Shown: piece by piece, positions 1 to 7,820 of the stretch
Layout of the letters: every line of letters begins with the position of its first letter
How positions within the stretch are numbered: the first letter of the stretch is position 1
DNA from: Paracoccaceae bacterium
GTDB lineage: Bacteria > Pseudomonadota > Alphaproteobacteria > Rhodobacterales > Rhodobacteraceae
Length of the DNA stretch: 64,000 bases
Direction: 5' to 3'
Assembly (NCBI GenBank): GCA_902635985.1
Contig: CACPPZ010000003.1
Span: 1-64,000, forward strand
Notes under the pieces: model-generated
Told to the model about the DNA's origin: nothing
Seen by the model: only the letters and a program-made list of their open reading frames with translations
Database searches by the model: none
Translations under genes and position numbers: made by a program

Positions 1-574
1 ATTCCGCATTTTTCCCTAGAATAGAATAAATTCCCCATGCCATACCTGCGATTGCCATAAGTACACTTGATTTCATATCAAGAGTAAAATCTCCGCTCGG
101 CCAAAGTAGATATATCAGTCCGGTAAAAGCAATGATTGCGCCAGTGGTTTTATTTTTTGGTACTTTCTGATCAGAAAGAAATGATGACGCGAACATTACC
201 AACTGTACTACCCCGAATTGGATCAACACGCCTATCCCAGTCTCAAGCCCTGTGAATGCATAAGAAAACCCTACCAAATATAAGCTCAACGCGGCGGCAG
301 TTTTTAAATGAAGATTACTAAATATTTTTAACGAGTATTTTCTCACATAACATATTAAAAGTAATGTTATGGCACCAGCGAATACACGGAGAAGGAGAAC
401 TAACTCTGGATCCATATCGTAACTTGCTAGTGCAGCACGGGTCAAAAGGGCATTCCCAGAAAATGCCAGCATCGTCAGCAAAACAAGTGAATAGACGTAT
501 ACCAAACTTATGTCTCTATTAAAATTCCATCTATAAATTGCACTTGTATCAGTTATTAGATGGATGGCTAGCAT
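1..574 (-). CDS. EamA/DMT-family transporter, 3' part missing
   Basis: The minus strand is open from an ATG at 574 to the window edge, giving about 191 residues of a very hydrophobic protein. After a short N-terminal tail come repeated membrane segments with the pattern of the drug/metabolite transporter superfamily: a first helix followed by an FSGNALLTRAAL-like stretch, a helix after DPELVLLLR, and a GMAWGIYSILGK segment typical of the start of the second EamA repeat. Such proteins export or import small metabolites across the inner membrane; the substrate cannot be told from sequence. The rest of the second EamA domain lies outside the window. The start is the first ATG. A later start is possible because the N-terminal 25 residues are not obviously family-like. 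Confidence 0.7.
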   Translation of the reverse strand, partial: MLAIHLITDTSAIYRWNFNRDISLVYVYSLVLLTMLAFSGNALLTRAALASYDMDPELVLLLRVFAGAITLLLICYVRKYSLKIFSNLHLKTAAALSLYLVGFSYAFTGLETGIGVLIQFGVVQLVMFASSFLSDQKVPKNKTTGAIIAFTGLIYLLWPSGDFTLDMKSSVLMAIAGMAWGIYSILGKNAE

Positions 575-707
575 AATACTCCTAATACTAAATACCTAAG
601 CTTTAGTATTCTGAATAAAGATCTTGAGAGATTTGTGTAATAATCATTAAGATTGACAAATTAGCTCATTTTCAGACAAACTTGTTTGATGTGGAGGCAC
701 GTTAAAA

Positions 708-977
708 GTGTATCAACTCGTAATATGGCAAGAGTGCTCTAAAAGTGGTCAAAAAGGCCATATTAGTTTCGCAACAACACAAGATTTTATTCCTAAGATT
801 GGTGAGCTATTTTCCGCCCCGCCTTTGTCAGGACATGTAATTGGTGTGACGCACGACTTGCACGATCAAGACTTTAACCTTTCAAAGTTTATTCATTTTG
901 TTCAGTTAGAAAAAAAATCACTAGAACTGGCTGACGCGTTTGAGCTTCCAGAGCAACTCGAATTTGTTGAGTATTAA
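708..977 (+). CDS. small conserved-looking hypothetical protein (89 aa)
   Basis: GTG start preceded by GGAGG at 693-697, ten bases upstream, so translation is likely real. The 89-residue product is soluble and acidic near its C-terminus, with no signal peptide, membrane segment or metal motif that I can see. I do not recognise the family. It stands alone between a divergent transporter gene and the sugar kinase operon. A perfect hairpin follows it at 1001-1018. Function unknown. Confidence 0.6.
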   Translation: MYQLVIWQECSKSGQKGHISFATTQDFIPKIGELFSAPPLSGHVIGVTHDLHDQDFNLSKFIHFVQLEKKSLELADAFELPEQLEFVEY

Positions 978-1000
978 TTCTCGATTGATTAGAAAAAAAT

Positions 1001-1018
1001 GGCTGCATAAATGCAGCC
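1001..1018. other. perfect inverted repeat (8-bp stem)
   Basis: GGCTGCAT at 1001-1008 pairs perfectly with ATGCAGCC at 1011-1018. A run of A lies directly upstream on the plus strand, so the U-tract expected of an intrinsic terminator exists only for minus-strand transcripts; no minus-strand gene is seen entering it. On the plus strand it would act as a 3'-end or processing hairpin for the gene ending at 977. Confidence 0.4.
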
Positions 1019-1031
1019 AGTAGGAGGTTAT

Positions 1032-1079
1032 ATGAAGCAGTTCTGTTTAATCTTTGCAAATGGCATGCCAAGTGATTAG
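1032..1079 (+). CDS. possible 15-aa leader peptide upstream of sugar kinase
   Basis: An ATG at 1032 sits six bases behind a strong GGAGG (1023-1027) and opens a 15-codon frame ending in TAG at 1077-1079, thirty-two bases before the kinase start. The ribosome-binding site is far better than that of the kinase gene. No codon run of one amino acid points to classic attenuation. It may be a leader peptide, an unannotated small protein, or chance. Confidence 0.25.
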   Translation: MKQFCLIFANGMPSD

Positions 1080-1111
1080 CTAAGTAAATTTGTTTAGGGT
1101 TATTTTTTGAT

Positions 1112-2020
1112 ATGCAAGATATTCTAATTACAGGCCTAGCCACCTTAGACTTAATTTTTAAAATGGATAGTTTCCCCGTTCAAAATGAAAAGTATAGAGC
1201 GGAAACTGCTATGTTTTCCGGTGGTGGTAATGCTGGTAATGCATCAGTAGCAGTTGCACGGTTAGGTGCAAACTCGACTATATTTTCGGCTGTTGGATGC
1301 GACGAAGTTGGAACTTTTATTCTCGGTGAGTTAAAGCGCGAGAACGTAAATACAGAGTTCGTTTTAGAGTTAGAAAATTGGCAATCATCTTTTTCTTCAG
1401 TGCTCGTGGATATTGATGGTGACCGGCAGATTGTAAATTACAGAAAGTCACTTCCAGAGGATGCTATAAATAGTATTTCGAATTTTCCGGTTTATGATGC
1501 CTATCTTTCGGACAGTAGGTGGAGCGAAGCTGCAATCGCTACTCTCTCTTTAGCCAGAAAATATAAAAAGCCTGGTATTTTAGATGCAGAAGCGCCCGTT
1601 TCTCAACATGCTGTAGAAATTGCATCTCACGTTGCATTTTCAATGCAGGGGCTCAAACACTTCACCAATAAGGATGACTTAATGGCAAGTTTGAAAGTTA
1701 TTGAAAATGATTTTAATTCGTGGGCTTGTGTTACCGACGGGTCAAATGGCGTCTATTTTCTAGAGGAAGGTGTTTTACATAATTTGCCCACTCCCAGGAT
1801 AAAAGCTGAAGATACTTTAGGCGCTGGTGATGTTTGGCATGGAGCATTTGCAGTCTGTTTAGCTGAGGGAAAAAGTGAGAGAGAGGCAATCAAATTTTCC
1901 AATTTGGCAGCAGCAATTAAGTGTACAAGATTTGGTGGGCAGTCCAGTATTCCAACACGCAGAGAAATTAATGAATTTATTAATTCAAAATTGGGAAGAG
2001 ATTATTTTTGCATTTATTAA
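1112..2020 (+). CDS. PfkB/ribokinase-family sugar kinase
   Basis: 302-residue cytoplasmic kinase of the PfkB family, predicted to phosphorylate a sugar or nucleoside with ATP. The N-terminal substrate signature GGGNAGNAS lies at residues 37-45, and the C-terminal signature around GAGD (237-240) carries Asp240, the expected catalytic base. Length is normal for the family. The start is the ATG at 1112, with only a weak AGGG upstream. The PhyH-like gene begins inside its last codons (13-base overlap) and a DHDPS-like aldolase follows, so the three genes form an operon. Kinase plus aldolase suggests breakdown of a sugar or sugar-acid derivative, but the substrate is not determined. Ketohexokinase-like members are the closest resemblance. 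Confidence 0.85.
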   Translation: MQDILITGLATLDLIFKMDSFPVQNEKYRAETAMFSGGGNAGNASVAVARLGANSTIFSAVGCDEVGTFILGELKRENVNTEFVLELENWQSSFSSVLVDIDGDRQIVNYRKSLPEDAINSISNFPVYDAYLSDSRWSEAAIATLSLARKYKKPGILDAEAPVSQHAVEIASHVAFSMQGLKHFTNKDDLMASLKVIENDFNSWACVTDGSNGVYFLEEGVLHNLPTPRIKAEDTLGAGDVWHGAFAVCLAEGKSEREAIKFSNLAAAIKCTRFGGQSSIPTRREINEFINSKLGRDYFCIY

Positions 2021-2925
2021 ATCTTGATAAGTTCACGATTAAAGATGAAGTAATTCCGGCTGAAAGACTGGCTGCCATGGTAGAGTCTGATCAGACTAAA
2101 GATTTATCTGCTCAATTGCGGGATAATGGCTATCTACTTTTGAGATCTGTCTACAGGGCTTCAGATGTTCAAGCGGCTAGAGACGAGATACTTAAAAGGT
2201 TAGCAGAGGTTGGAGAAGTAGCTGAGCCAATATCTGATGCAATTTCTACAGGTACATCGGAAAGGCGTTTGCATTATCCAAACACAAAAGAGCTAGGTGA
2301 ATTCTGGAAATCAGTCAGTGAAGGTTCGGCGCTAAGAAGGGTGATAAATGGTCCCGAAATTACTGCTGTAATGGCGGAAATATTTGGTGAAAAAGTTACT
2401 CATTTCTCGTTTGCCTGGCTCCGGGCTATGCAGGCAGGAAAAGCTAGCCCGATTCATATCGACCATCCTTATATGAATAGAGGTTCTAAAGATTTGTTAA
2501 CTTGCTGGTGTCCAATAGGTCCAGTTGGATTGGATGAAGGGACATTGTATATACTAGAGGGTTCTCACACTTGGAGTGATATCAGGGCCCAATTTGAAGG
2601 ATTAGATGTCGATAGAGATAAAAATCGTGTGGGGCATATCGAGGATACTCCGCTAGATTTAGCTAAGAAAAAGTCGAGTCGGTTTCTTACCTCCTCATTT
2701 AATCCAGGTGACTGTCTGATTTTTGGAATGTTTACTGTACACGGTTCATTCGATAACAATTCGTCTTTTGGTCGAATACGATTATCATGCGATACCCGTT
2801 TTCAACCCATAAGTCAGCCAATGGATCCGCGTTTTTCTGGTAAAAACCCACTAGCCCATTCTGGTCTAGGTTATGGCTGTTTAACTGCATCGCTACCAAT
2901 GAATGAAACTAGATCTCCTCGATAG
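2008..2925 (+). CDS. phytanoyl-CoA dioxygenase (PhyH) family protein
   Basis: 305-residue putative Fe(II)/2-oxoglutarate oxygenase. The facial triad is visible: His150 and Asp152 in HIDHPYM, and the distal His245 in the TVHGSFD segment; Arg258 is placed to bind 2-oxoglutarate. It starts with TTG at 2008, supported by GGAAGAG at 1994-2000, and overlaps the end of the kinase gene. The DHDPS-like gene starts eight bases after its stop, so it is co-transcribed. PhyH proteins hydroxylate diverse small molecules; the neighbours suggest a hydroxylation before or after kinase and aldolase steps on the same compound. The substrate is not predictable. Confidence 0.85.
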   Translation: MHLLNLDKFTIKDEVIPAERLAAMVESDQTKDLSAQLRDNGYLLLRSVYRASDVQAARDEILKRLAEVGEVAEPISDAISTGTSERRLHYPNTKELGEFWKSVSEGSALRRVINGPEITAVMAEIFGEKVTHFSFAWLRAMQAGKASPIHIDHPYMNRGSKDLLTCWCPIGPVGLDEGTLYILEGSHTWSDIRAQFEGLDVDRDKNRVGHIEDTPLDLAKKKSSRFLTSSFNPGDCLIFGMFTVHGSFDNNSSFGRIRLSCDTRFQPISQPMDPRFSGKNPLAHSGLGYGCLTASLPMNETRSPR

Positions 2926-2933
2926 GCAGTGAT

Positions 2934-3821
2934 ATGAAAGGTATTTTGCCCAGTTTAAATACTCCATTTACAAATTCGGGTGAACTAGATCTAGATTCAC
3001 TTACTCGTTTGGTAGAGCATACGATAATCTCTGGCTGTGGAGGGATGCTCGGACTAGCAGTAGCGGGCGAACACAACACTTTAAATTTTGATGAAAAGAT
3101 TCAATTTATTGAGACAGTTACGAAAGTGAACAAGCGGCGCATTCCTTTTATATGTAGTGTAACCGCAGCTGACTTTAACGAGAGTGTTGAGCTTACAAAA
3201 AGTGCTAATTCTTTTGGTGCGGAAGGTATATGTCTTCAATTACCGTCAAACCTCGAATTTGCTAAGAAATTGTTTTTTTTAGAGCAGTTGGAAGACCGAT
3301 CCCCTGAAATTTTAATGATACAAGATTTGGACTGGTTCGGAGATGGAATGGCTTTAGAGGAAATTGTAAAATTATTTAATTCTGTAGATAAATTTAATTG
3401 GTTAAAAATTGAAACAGTAGGAGCAGGTGAAAAGTATACTTCTGTTTTGCAAAAACTAGATGGCAGATTGAAAGTTTGTGGTGGCTGGGCCGTAAAACAA
3501 CTTATCGATGCAATGGACCGTTCAGTAAATGCTTTCATTCCCACAGGATTAGAAAAAATTTATGTAGAGATTTATCAATTATACCAAAATGGTAATAAAG
3601 AAAAAGCACGGTTATTATTTGAAAAAATTCTGCCTGTATTGAATTTTTCAAATCAAAATATTGGAACAAGTATTCGCTTTTTTAAGAATTTACGTGTTCT
3701 GGAAGGGCTATTTGAAAGTAATTATTGCCGTGATGAGTCAGCCGTCTTTGACAAATTACAGGAATTTGAAGCAGTAAAGGCAACTTCAATAGCTAACGGT
3801 TTATTAGCAAGTTACCGTTAA
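2934..3821 (+). CDS. dihydrodipicolinate synthase-family lyase
   Basis: 295-residue (beta/alpha)8 class I aldolase of the DapA/N-acetylneuraminate-lyase superfamily. The Schiff-base lysine is Lys158 in the LKIE motif. The usual YNxPxxTG loop, whose tyrosine relays protons in DapA and NanA, is replaced by an IQDLDWFGDG-like segment at about 129-138, so the usual Tyr is absent. This is probably not a lysine-biosynthesis enzyme but a catabolic aldolase or dehydratase such as those acting on keto-deoxy sugar acids. Last gene of the kinase/PhyH operon; it converges with the NHL-repeat gene 26 bases downstream. Confidence 0.8.
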   Translation: MKGILPSLNTPFTNSGELDLDSLTRLVEHTIISGCGGMLGLAVAGEHNTLNFDEKIQFIETVTKVNKRRIPFICSVTAADFNESVELTKSANSFGAEGICLQLPSNLEFAKKLFFLEQLEDRSPEILMIQDLDWFGDGMALEEIVKLFNSVDKFNWLKIETVGAGEKYTSVLQKLDGRLKVCGGWAVKQLIDAMDRSVNAFIPTGLEKIYVEIYQLYQNGNKEKARLLFEKILPVLNFSNQNIGTSIRFFKNLRVLEGLFESNYCRDESAVFDKLQEFEAVKATSIANGLLASYR

Positions 3822-3847
3822 AAATGATTTATATAAAAGTACTAAAA

Positions 3848-4804
3848 TCATTTTGGGCTACGTTTAAGTTTCTGGAAGCGCCGTAAACTACCAGGCATCA
3901 ATTCTTTTCCCATAACTTCTTCCCAATCTGTTTCTGCTACGTCCCCGATGTAAAGATCGCCCAAACTATCTATTGCTATACTGTGGGGTGATATAAATTG
4001 GCCGGGGAGAAGCCCAGGCCCGGATCCTTTGTCTAATTTTGAAAGTAGAGAACCCCTTTTATCAAAAAAACTGACAAATGGACCCAAATTGGGGAAATCC
4101 TTATTTACTTCTAGGTAAGAAGCTAATTCACCAACAATGCAATCAGGCGAAGAGCCTTCAGTTATAGCTAAACCGCTAGGTCGGTGCATATTATTTATTT
4201 GGGTTTCAAAATTGCCTGATGTATCAAAAATCTGTATGCGAGAATTCTCACGATCTGCCACATATATCCATCCATCATTATCGCAGCATATATTATGAGG
4301 TAGATTAAACTCACCTGGTCCAGCGCCAGATTGTCCCCAGCTTTTTATGTGTTTTCCTGTGGGATTAAAATGATGAATACAGGCATTATTGTAACCATCC
4401 GAAACGAAAATATCCCCCGAGGGTGATATTGCGCAATGTGTACATTTACAAAAAGGTTTTCCACTCATAAATCCGGAATTTATGCCTGAAGTGCCTAGTT
4501 GCATCAGCAGTTCGCCAGTCAGGGAAAATTTTCTGACGGTATGGTCAAAATTATCAGTTAAATAGATACATTGGTCTGGCCCTATCGATGCTCCATGTGG
4601 GTTTTTAAAAAGACCGTGGCCCCAGGTGCGTAATACATCTCCATTTTGAGATAAGACTACAACTGGGTGTTCTCCTCTGTTAAAAAGGTAAACGTAATCT
4701 TTTGCGTCTACAGCAATCCCTGCCACGTCCCCTAAAATAATATCATCTGGGAAATTTCCCCAATGTTCCATAGGGGTATATGTATAGTTTCCATGTCCGA
4801 GCAT
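3848..4804 (-). CDS. NHL-repeat / 6-bladed beta-propeller protein
   Basis: 318 residues made of repeated NHL-type blades, for example segments around DYVYLFNRG, NPHGASIGPDQCIYLTDN, SPSGDIFVSDGYNN, CCDNDGWIYVADREN and SPHSIAIDSLGDLYIGDV. The arrangement resembles the lyase domain of peptidyl-alpha-hydroxyglycine amidating lyase and related bacterial propellers. I see no signal peptide, which suggests a cytoplasmic protein. It faces the kinase/PhyH/aldolase operon and may process a lactone or other product of it, but that is only positional inference. Start ATG at 4804; a later in-frame start is possible. Confidence 0.8.
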   Translation of the reverse strand: MLGHGNYTYTPMEHWGNFPDDIILGDVAGIAVDAKDYVYLFNRGEHPVVVLSQNGDVLRTWGHGLFKNPHGASIGPDQCIYLTDNFDHTVRKFSLTGELLMQLGTSGINSGFMSGKPFCKCTHCAISPSGDIFVSDGYNNACIHHFNPTGKHIKSWGQSGAGPGEFNLPHNICCDNDGWIYVADRENSRIQIFDTSGNFETQINNMHRPSGLAITEGSSPDCIVGELASYLEVNKDFPNLGPFVSFFDKRGSLLSKLDKGSGPGLLPGQFISPHSIAIDSLGDLYIGDVAETDWEEVMGKELMPGSLRRFQKLKRSPK

Positions 4805-4898
4805 TTAAATATTCGTGTTACCTTTCAAAATTCTTTTTTATATAAGTTACAACAAAATTTCTGCTCAATCCACATTACTATTCTTTAAACTCAGAGGC

Positions 4899-4929
4899 TT
4901 GACAGTCAGAACAGTAACCTGCTTAGAAT
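4899..4929 (+). promoter_or_regulatory. possible sigma70-type promoter for the Rieske/aminotransferase genes
   Basis: A perfect TTGACA at 4899-4904 is followed by TTAGAAT at 4923-4929, giving an 18-19 base spacer. It lies about 230 bases before the Rieske oxygenase, ahead of the flavoprotein remnant at 4972-5124. The rest of the 4805-5158 gap holds only that remnant. Confidence 0.35.
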
Positions 4930-4971
4930 AGTCTTTCAGGTCTGTGGAGAGTACTCAATTGTTAAAGATAT

Positions 4972-5124
4972 ATGCGACATTCCCGTCCCAAGGCTGATGC
5001 AGCCGCACCAGGGTTGATCGCTGATGCAGTTTTTGATGGCCACTTAGCGGCGCGTAATTTTGAAAGAGATGATGGTGCTGCGGAAAAAGAGTTCTATATT
5101 AAAGAAATTATTTCTTTGGAATAA
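4972..5124 (+). pseudogene. C-terminal remnant of a TMADH/dienoyl-CoA-reductase-like flavoprotein
   Basis: A 50-codon frame from ATG 4972 to TAA 5122-5124 encodes a segment (ADAAAPGLIADAVFDGH and following residues) that matches the C-terminal FAD-domain signature of trimethylamine-dehydrogenase-like flavoproteins, usually GDAxAPxxIAxAVxxGHxxAR. The intact relative at 7821-9866 ends with the equivalent IGDAEAPSIIAAAVHSGYRSA. The frame is closed upstream by TAA at 4963-4965 and no flavin or substrate domains precede it, so this is a decayed or truncated gene. There is no Shine-Dalgarno. It suggests that a second flavoprotein once stood directly upstream of the Rieske oxygenase. Confidence 0.55.
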
Positions 5125-5158
5125 TTATTGCTAATTCTGTTAGGTTGGAGATCACAGA

Positions 5159-6385
5159 GTGGAAGAGGGATTTAAGGAACTAATTTCGAGGTACCAAGGG
5201 TCCCACAGTCTGCCTCGCCAATTTTATACGTCTGAGACGTTATATAAGATGGATATTGAGCACTACTGGAACCATAGTTGGATTTGGGTTGGGCACATAA
5301 ACCAAATTTCTAATGTTGGAGACTTTTTCTTATTCGACTACGGGTATGAGTCTATAATAGTAGCTCGTGATAAAGACAAATGTATAAATGCATTTTTGAA
5401 TGTATGCCGTCATAGAGGCTCAAGGGTATGTATAGAGAAAAGTGGAAATACTCGTGTGTTTGCTTGTCCCTATCACGCATGGACTTATGAACTTAATGGA
5501 AATCTGCGTGCTGCACGTGAAATGGACGATGGTTTTGATAAAGCCAAACACTCCTTAAAAAGGGTCAATCTTCGAATTTTCCACGGCCTAATTTTTATCT
5601 GTATATCAGACGATCCACCTAATATAGATGAAGGTTTACTTCAACTAGAAGAATTGGTTGCACCTTTCGAATTTGAGAATTTAAAAATTGTGCACAGCGC
5701 AAATTACCCAGTAGCAGCTAACTGGAAATTAGCTTTGGAAAATTATATGGAATGCTACCATTGTGCGCCTGCGCATTTAGAGTACTCTAGGTCACATAGT
5801 TTAAAAGACCCATCAAGTGCCAATATCGAATTGAAAAATTGTTTGCTGAAAAAAAGCATAGAAGTTGGACTATCAGGCGATGAACTACAAATAAATGGTC
5901 TTGGGTCAAAAGATGTGGAAATGGATTTTTATTTTTCCCGATATCCCCTCTTCCAAGGATATCAAACAGGCAGTAAGTCGGGGAAAAAATTAGCACCACT
6001 ATTAGGTAAGCTTAAAGATTTTGATGGTGGGACGACTGATATACAAATTGGTATTTTGAATAACTTTTTATCGTATTCAGACCATGTAATTGGCTATCGC
6101 TTTATCCCAAGATCTCTTCAGAGCACAGATATTGAGGTAATTTGGATGGTGCGACAGGATGCCGAAGAGGGAGTAGATTATAATTTAGAGGATCTGATAT
6201 GGTTATGGCATTGCACATCTCAAGATGATGAACGCATTATCGGACTCAATCAAAAAGGGGTTAATTCCGACCACTATGTTCCTGGGCCCTTATCTAATAT
6301 GGAGTGGGGTATTAAAGCTTTTCATGCTGGGTACCTGAAACAATTAGACAAAAAAACAAATATTAATTCGAAAAATTTTGTGTAG
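5159..6385 (+). CDS. Rieske non-heme iron oxygenase alpha subunit
   Basis: 408-residue ring-hydroxylating-type oxygenase. The Rieske cluster ligands are Cys83/His85 and Cys103/His106. The mononuclear iron motif ENYMECYHCAPAH supplies His201 and His206, with Glu198 where most family members have the inter-subunit bridging Asp. That Glu is known from the quaternary-ammonium branch (CntA, GbcA), so an N-methylated or trimethylammonium substrate is the best guess. GTG start at 5159 with GGAG at 5146-5149. No reductase gene lies nearby, so electrons must come from a partner encoded elsewhere or shared. A class III aminotransferase gene follows 40 bases downstream, probably in the same transcript. 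Confidence 0.85.
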   Translation: MEEGFKELISRYQGSHSLPRQFYTSETLYKMDIEHYWNHSWIWVGHINQISNVGDFFLFDYGYESIIVARDKDKCINAFLNVCRHRGSRVCIEKSGNTRVFACPYHAWTYELNGNLRAAREMDDGFDKAKHSLKRVNLRIFHGLIFICISDDPPNIDEGLLQLEELVAPFEFENLKIVHSANYPVAANWKLALENYMECYHCAPAHLEYSRSHSLKDPSSANIELKNCLLKKSIEVGLSGDELQINGLGSKDVEMDFYFSRYPLFQGYQTGSKSGKKLAPLLGKLKDFDGGTTDIQIGILNNFLSYSDHVIGYRFIPRSLQSTDIEVIWMVRQDAEEGVDYNLEDLIWLWHCTSQDDERIIGLNQKGVNSDHYVPGPLSNMEWGIKAFHAGYLKQLDKKTNINSKNFV

Positions 6386-6425
6386 TTTGTAATTATAAAA
6401 ATACTAAACCGTATTGAGGTTTTTG

Positions 6426-7814
6426 ATGAAAACAAGAAATTCAAATTTTGAAAACGCCAATGAGCCATCTTTGGATGCTTTACATTCTTGGGATAGGCAA
6501 CACCAATTACATCCATGGGCAGCAATGGATGCGTGGCGAGAGTACGACCACATGCTGGTGGAAAATGCAGATGGAATTTACTTATGGGACGCCTCCGGCA
6601 AGAAGTTTATAGACGGCCCTGGCGGAATGTGGTGTGTTCAGATTGGTTATGGAAGGCAGGAGATGGCCGATGCAATTGCTAAGCAAGCCATGAAACTTCC
6701 ATATGCTTCTCCGTGGACAACAGTTACTGAGCCATCATCTATTCTTGCAAAAAAAATTGCTGAACTAGCCCCGGGAGATCTTAATAACGTGTTTTTTACA
6801 ACGGGTGGTTCCACTGCCGTTGATACTGCTATTAGGACCATGCATTTCATGAACAATCGGTTGGGGAGGCAAGATAAAAAAATAGTTTTAGCTAGAGAAA
6901 AAGGCTACCATGGATCGACCTATTTAGCTTCTACAGTTACTGGCAAAGAGCGGGATAAGTCCCGTTTTGATATTGAAGACCGTTTGGTTCATTTTTTACC
7001 AGATGTTAATCCTTATCGGCGACCTGATACCATGTCTGTTGAAGCTTGGTGTGATGAAAAAGTGGCTGATTTAGAAAACGTTATCAGAGAACTTGGGCCA
7101 GATAAAGTTGGGGCTTTTATCGCGGAACCAATTCTTTGTTCCGGTGGTGTAATAATCCCACCGGAGGGATACCATAAGCGTACATTAGAAATTTGCCGAA
7201 AATATGATGTTCTTTATATTTCCGACGAAGTTGTTACAGGTTTTGGTCGGCTTGGTCATTGGTTTGCATCTAGCGAAGTGTTCGGAATTCAGCCAGACAT
7301 TATCACATGTGCTAAAGGCTTAACATCAGGCTATTTGCCATTAGGTGCTTGTATAATTTCAGACAATGTTATGGCGCGAATGGAAAGTCCCGACGAATCT
7401 GTTTTATTTTCAAATGGTTATACGTATTCAGCTCATCCAGTTTGTTGTGCAGCTGCATTGAAGAATATTGAAATTTTTGAGGAAGAGGACGTTTTAGGAA
7501 ACGTACAAAAAGTTACACCTCATTTTCAGAAGAGGCTTCAACAGCTCTATCAATATCCAATAGTTGGTGACATAAGAGGGATGGGTTTACTTGGCTGCAT
7601 AGAAGGTAAACCAGACCAAGAAGGCTTTACATTGGCAGAGGAAAGAAAACTGGGTGCACTTCTTGATGAGGCTTGTGAAGAAATGGGCCTATTAGTGAGG
7701 CCACTTATAAATATGGCGGTTTTTTCCCCACCTTTGGTCATAAATCTCTCTCAAATTGATGACATGTTTGACATACTTGAGAAAGCATTAGAGAGAGTAT
7801 CAAAATCCTTATAA
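6426..7814 (+). CDS. class III (omega) aminotransferase
   Basis: About 462-residue PLP-dependent aminotransferase related to omega-amino acid:pyruvate and taurine:pyruvate transaminases. The pyridoxal lysine is in the CAKGLTSGYLPLGA segment, the EPILCSGGVIIPP loop and DEVVTGFGR precede it, and the TTGGSTAVDTAIR phosphate-binding stretch lies in the N-terminal half. I chose the ATG at 6426 over an upstream TTG at 6414 because GAGG at 6416-6419 is six bases before the ATG. It would remove the terminal amino group of a diamine, polyamine or beta-amino compound, which fits the polyamine-type transporter that converges on it. Seven bases separate it from the convergent flavoprotein gene. Confidence 0.85.
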   Translation: MKTRNSNFENANEPSLDALHSWDRQHQLHPWAAMDAWREYDHMLVENADGIYLWDASGKKFIDGPGGMWCVQIGYGRQEMADAIAKQAMKLPYASPWTTVTEPSSILAKKIAELAPGDLNNVFFTTGGSTAVDTAIRTMHFMNNRLGRQDKKIVLAREKGYHGSTYLASTVTGKERDKSRFDIEDRLVHFLPDVNPYRRPDTMSVEAWCDEKVADLENVIRELGPDKVGAFIAEPILCSGGVIIPPEGYHKRTLEICRKYDVLYISDEVVTGFGRLGHWFASSEVFGIQPDIITCAKGLTSGYLPLGACIISDNVMARMESPDESVLFSNGYTYSAHPVCCAAALKNIEIFEEEDVLGNVQKVTPHFQKRLQQLYQYPIVGDIRGMGLLGCIEGKPDQEGFTLAEERKLGALLDEACEEMGLLVRPLINMAVFSPPLVINLSQIDDMFDILEKALERVSKSL

Positions 7815-7820
7815 TTCTGT

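Noticed and set aside
889..1143. 84-codon minus-strand frame across the 977-1112 gap
   Set aside because: It overlaps two plus-strand genes, crosses the hairpin and the well-supported start at 1112, and has no recognisable domain.
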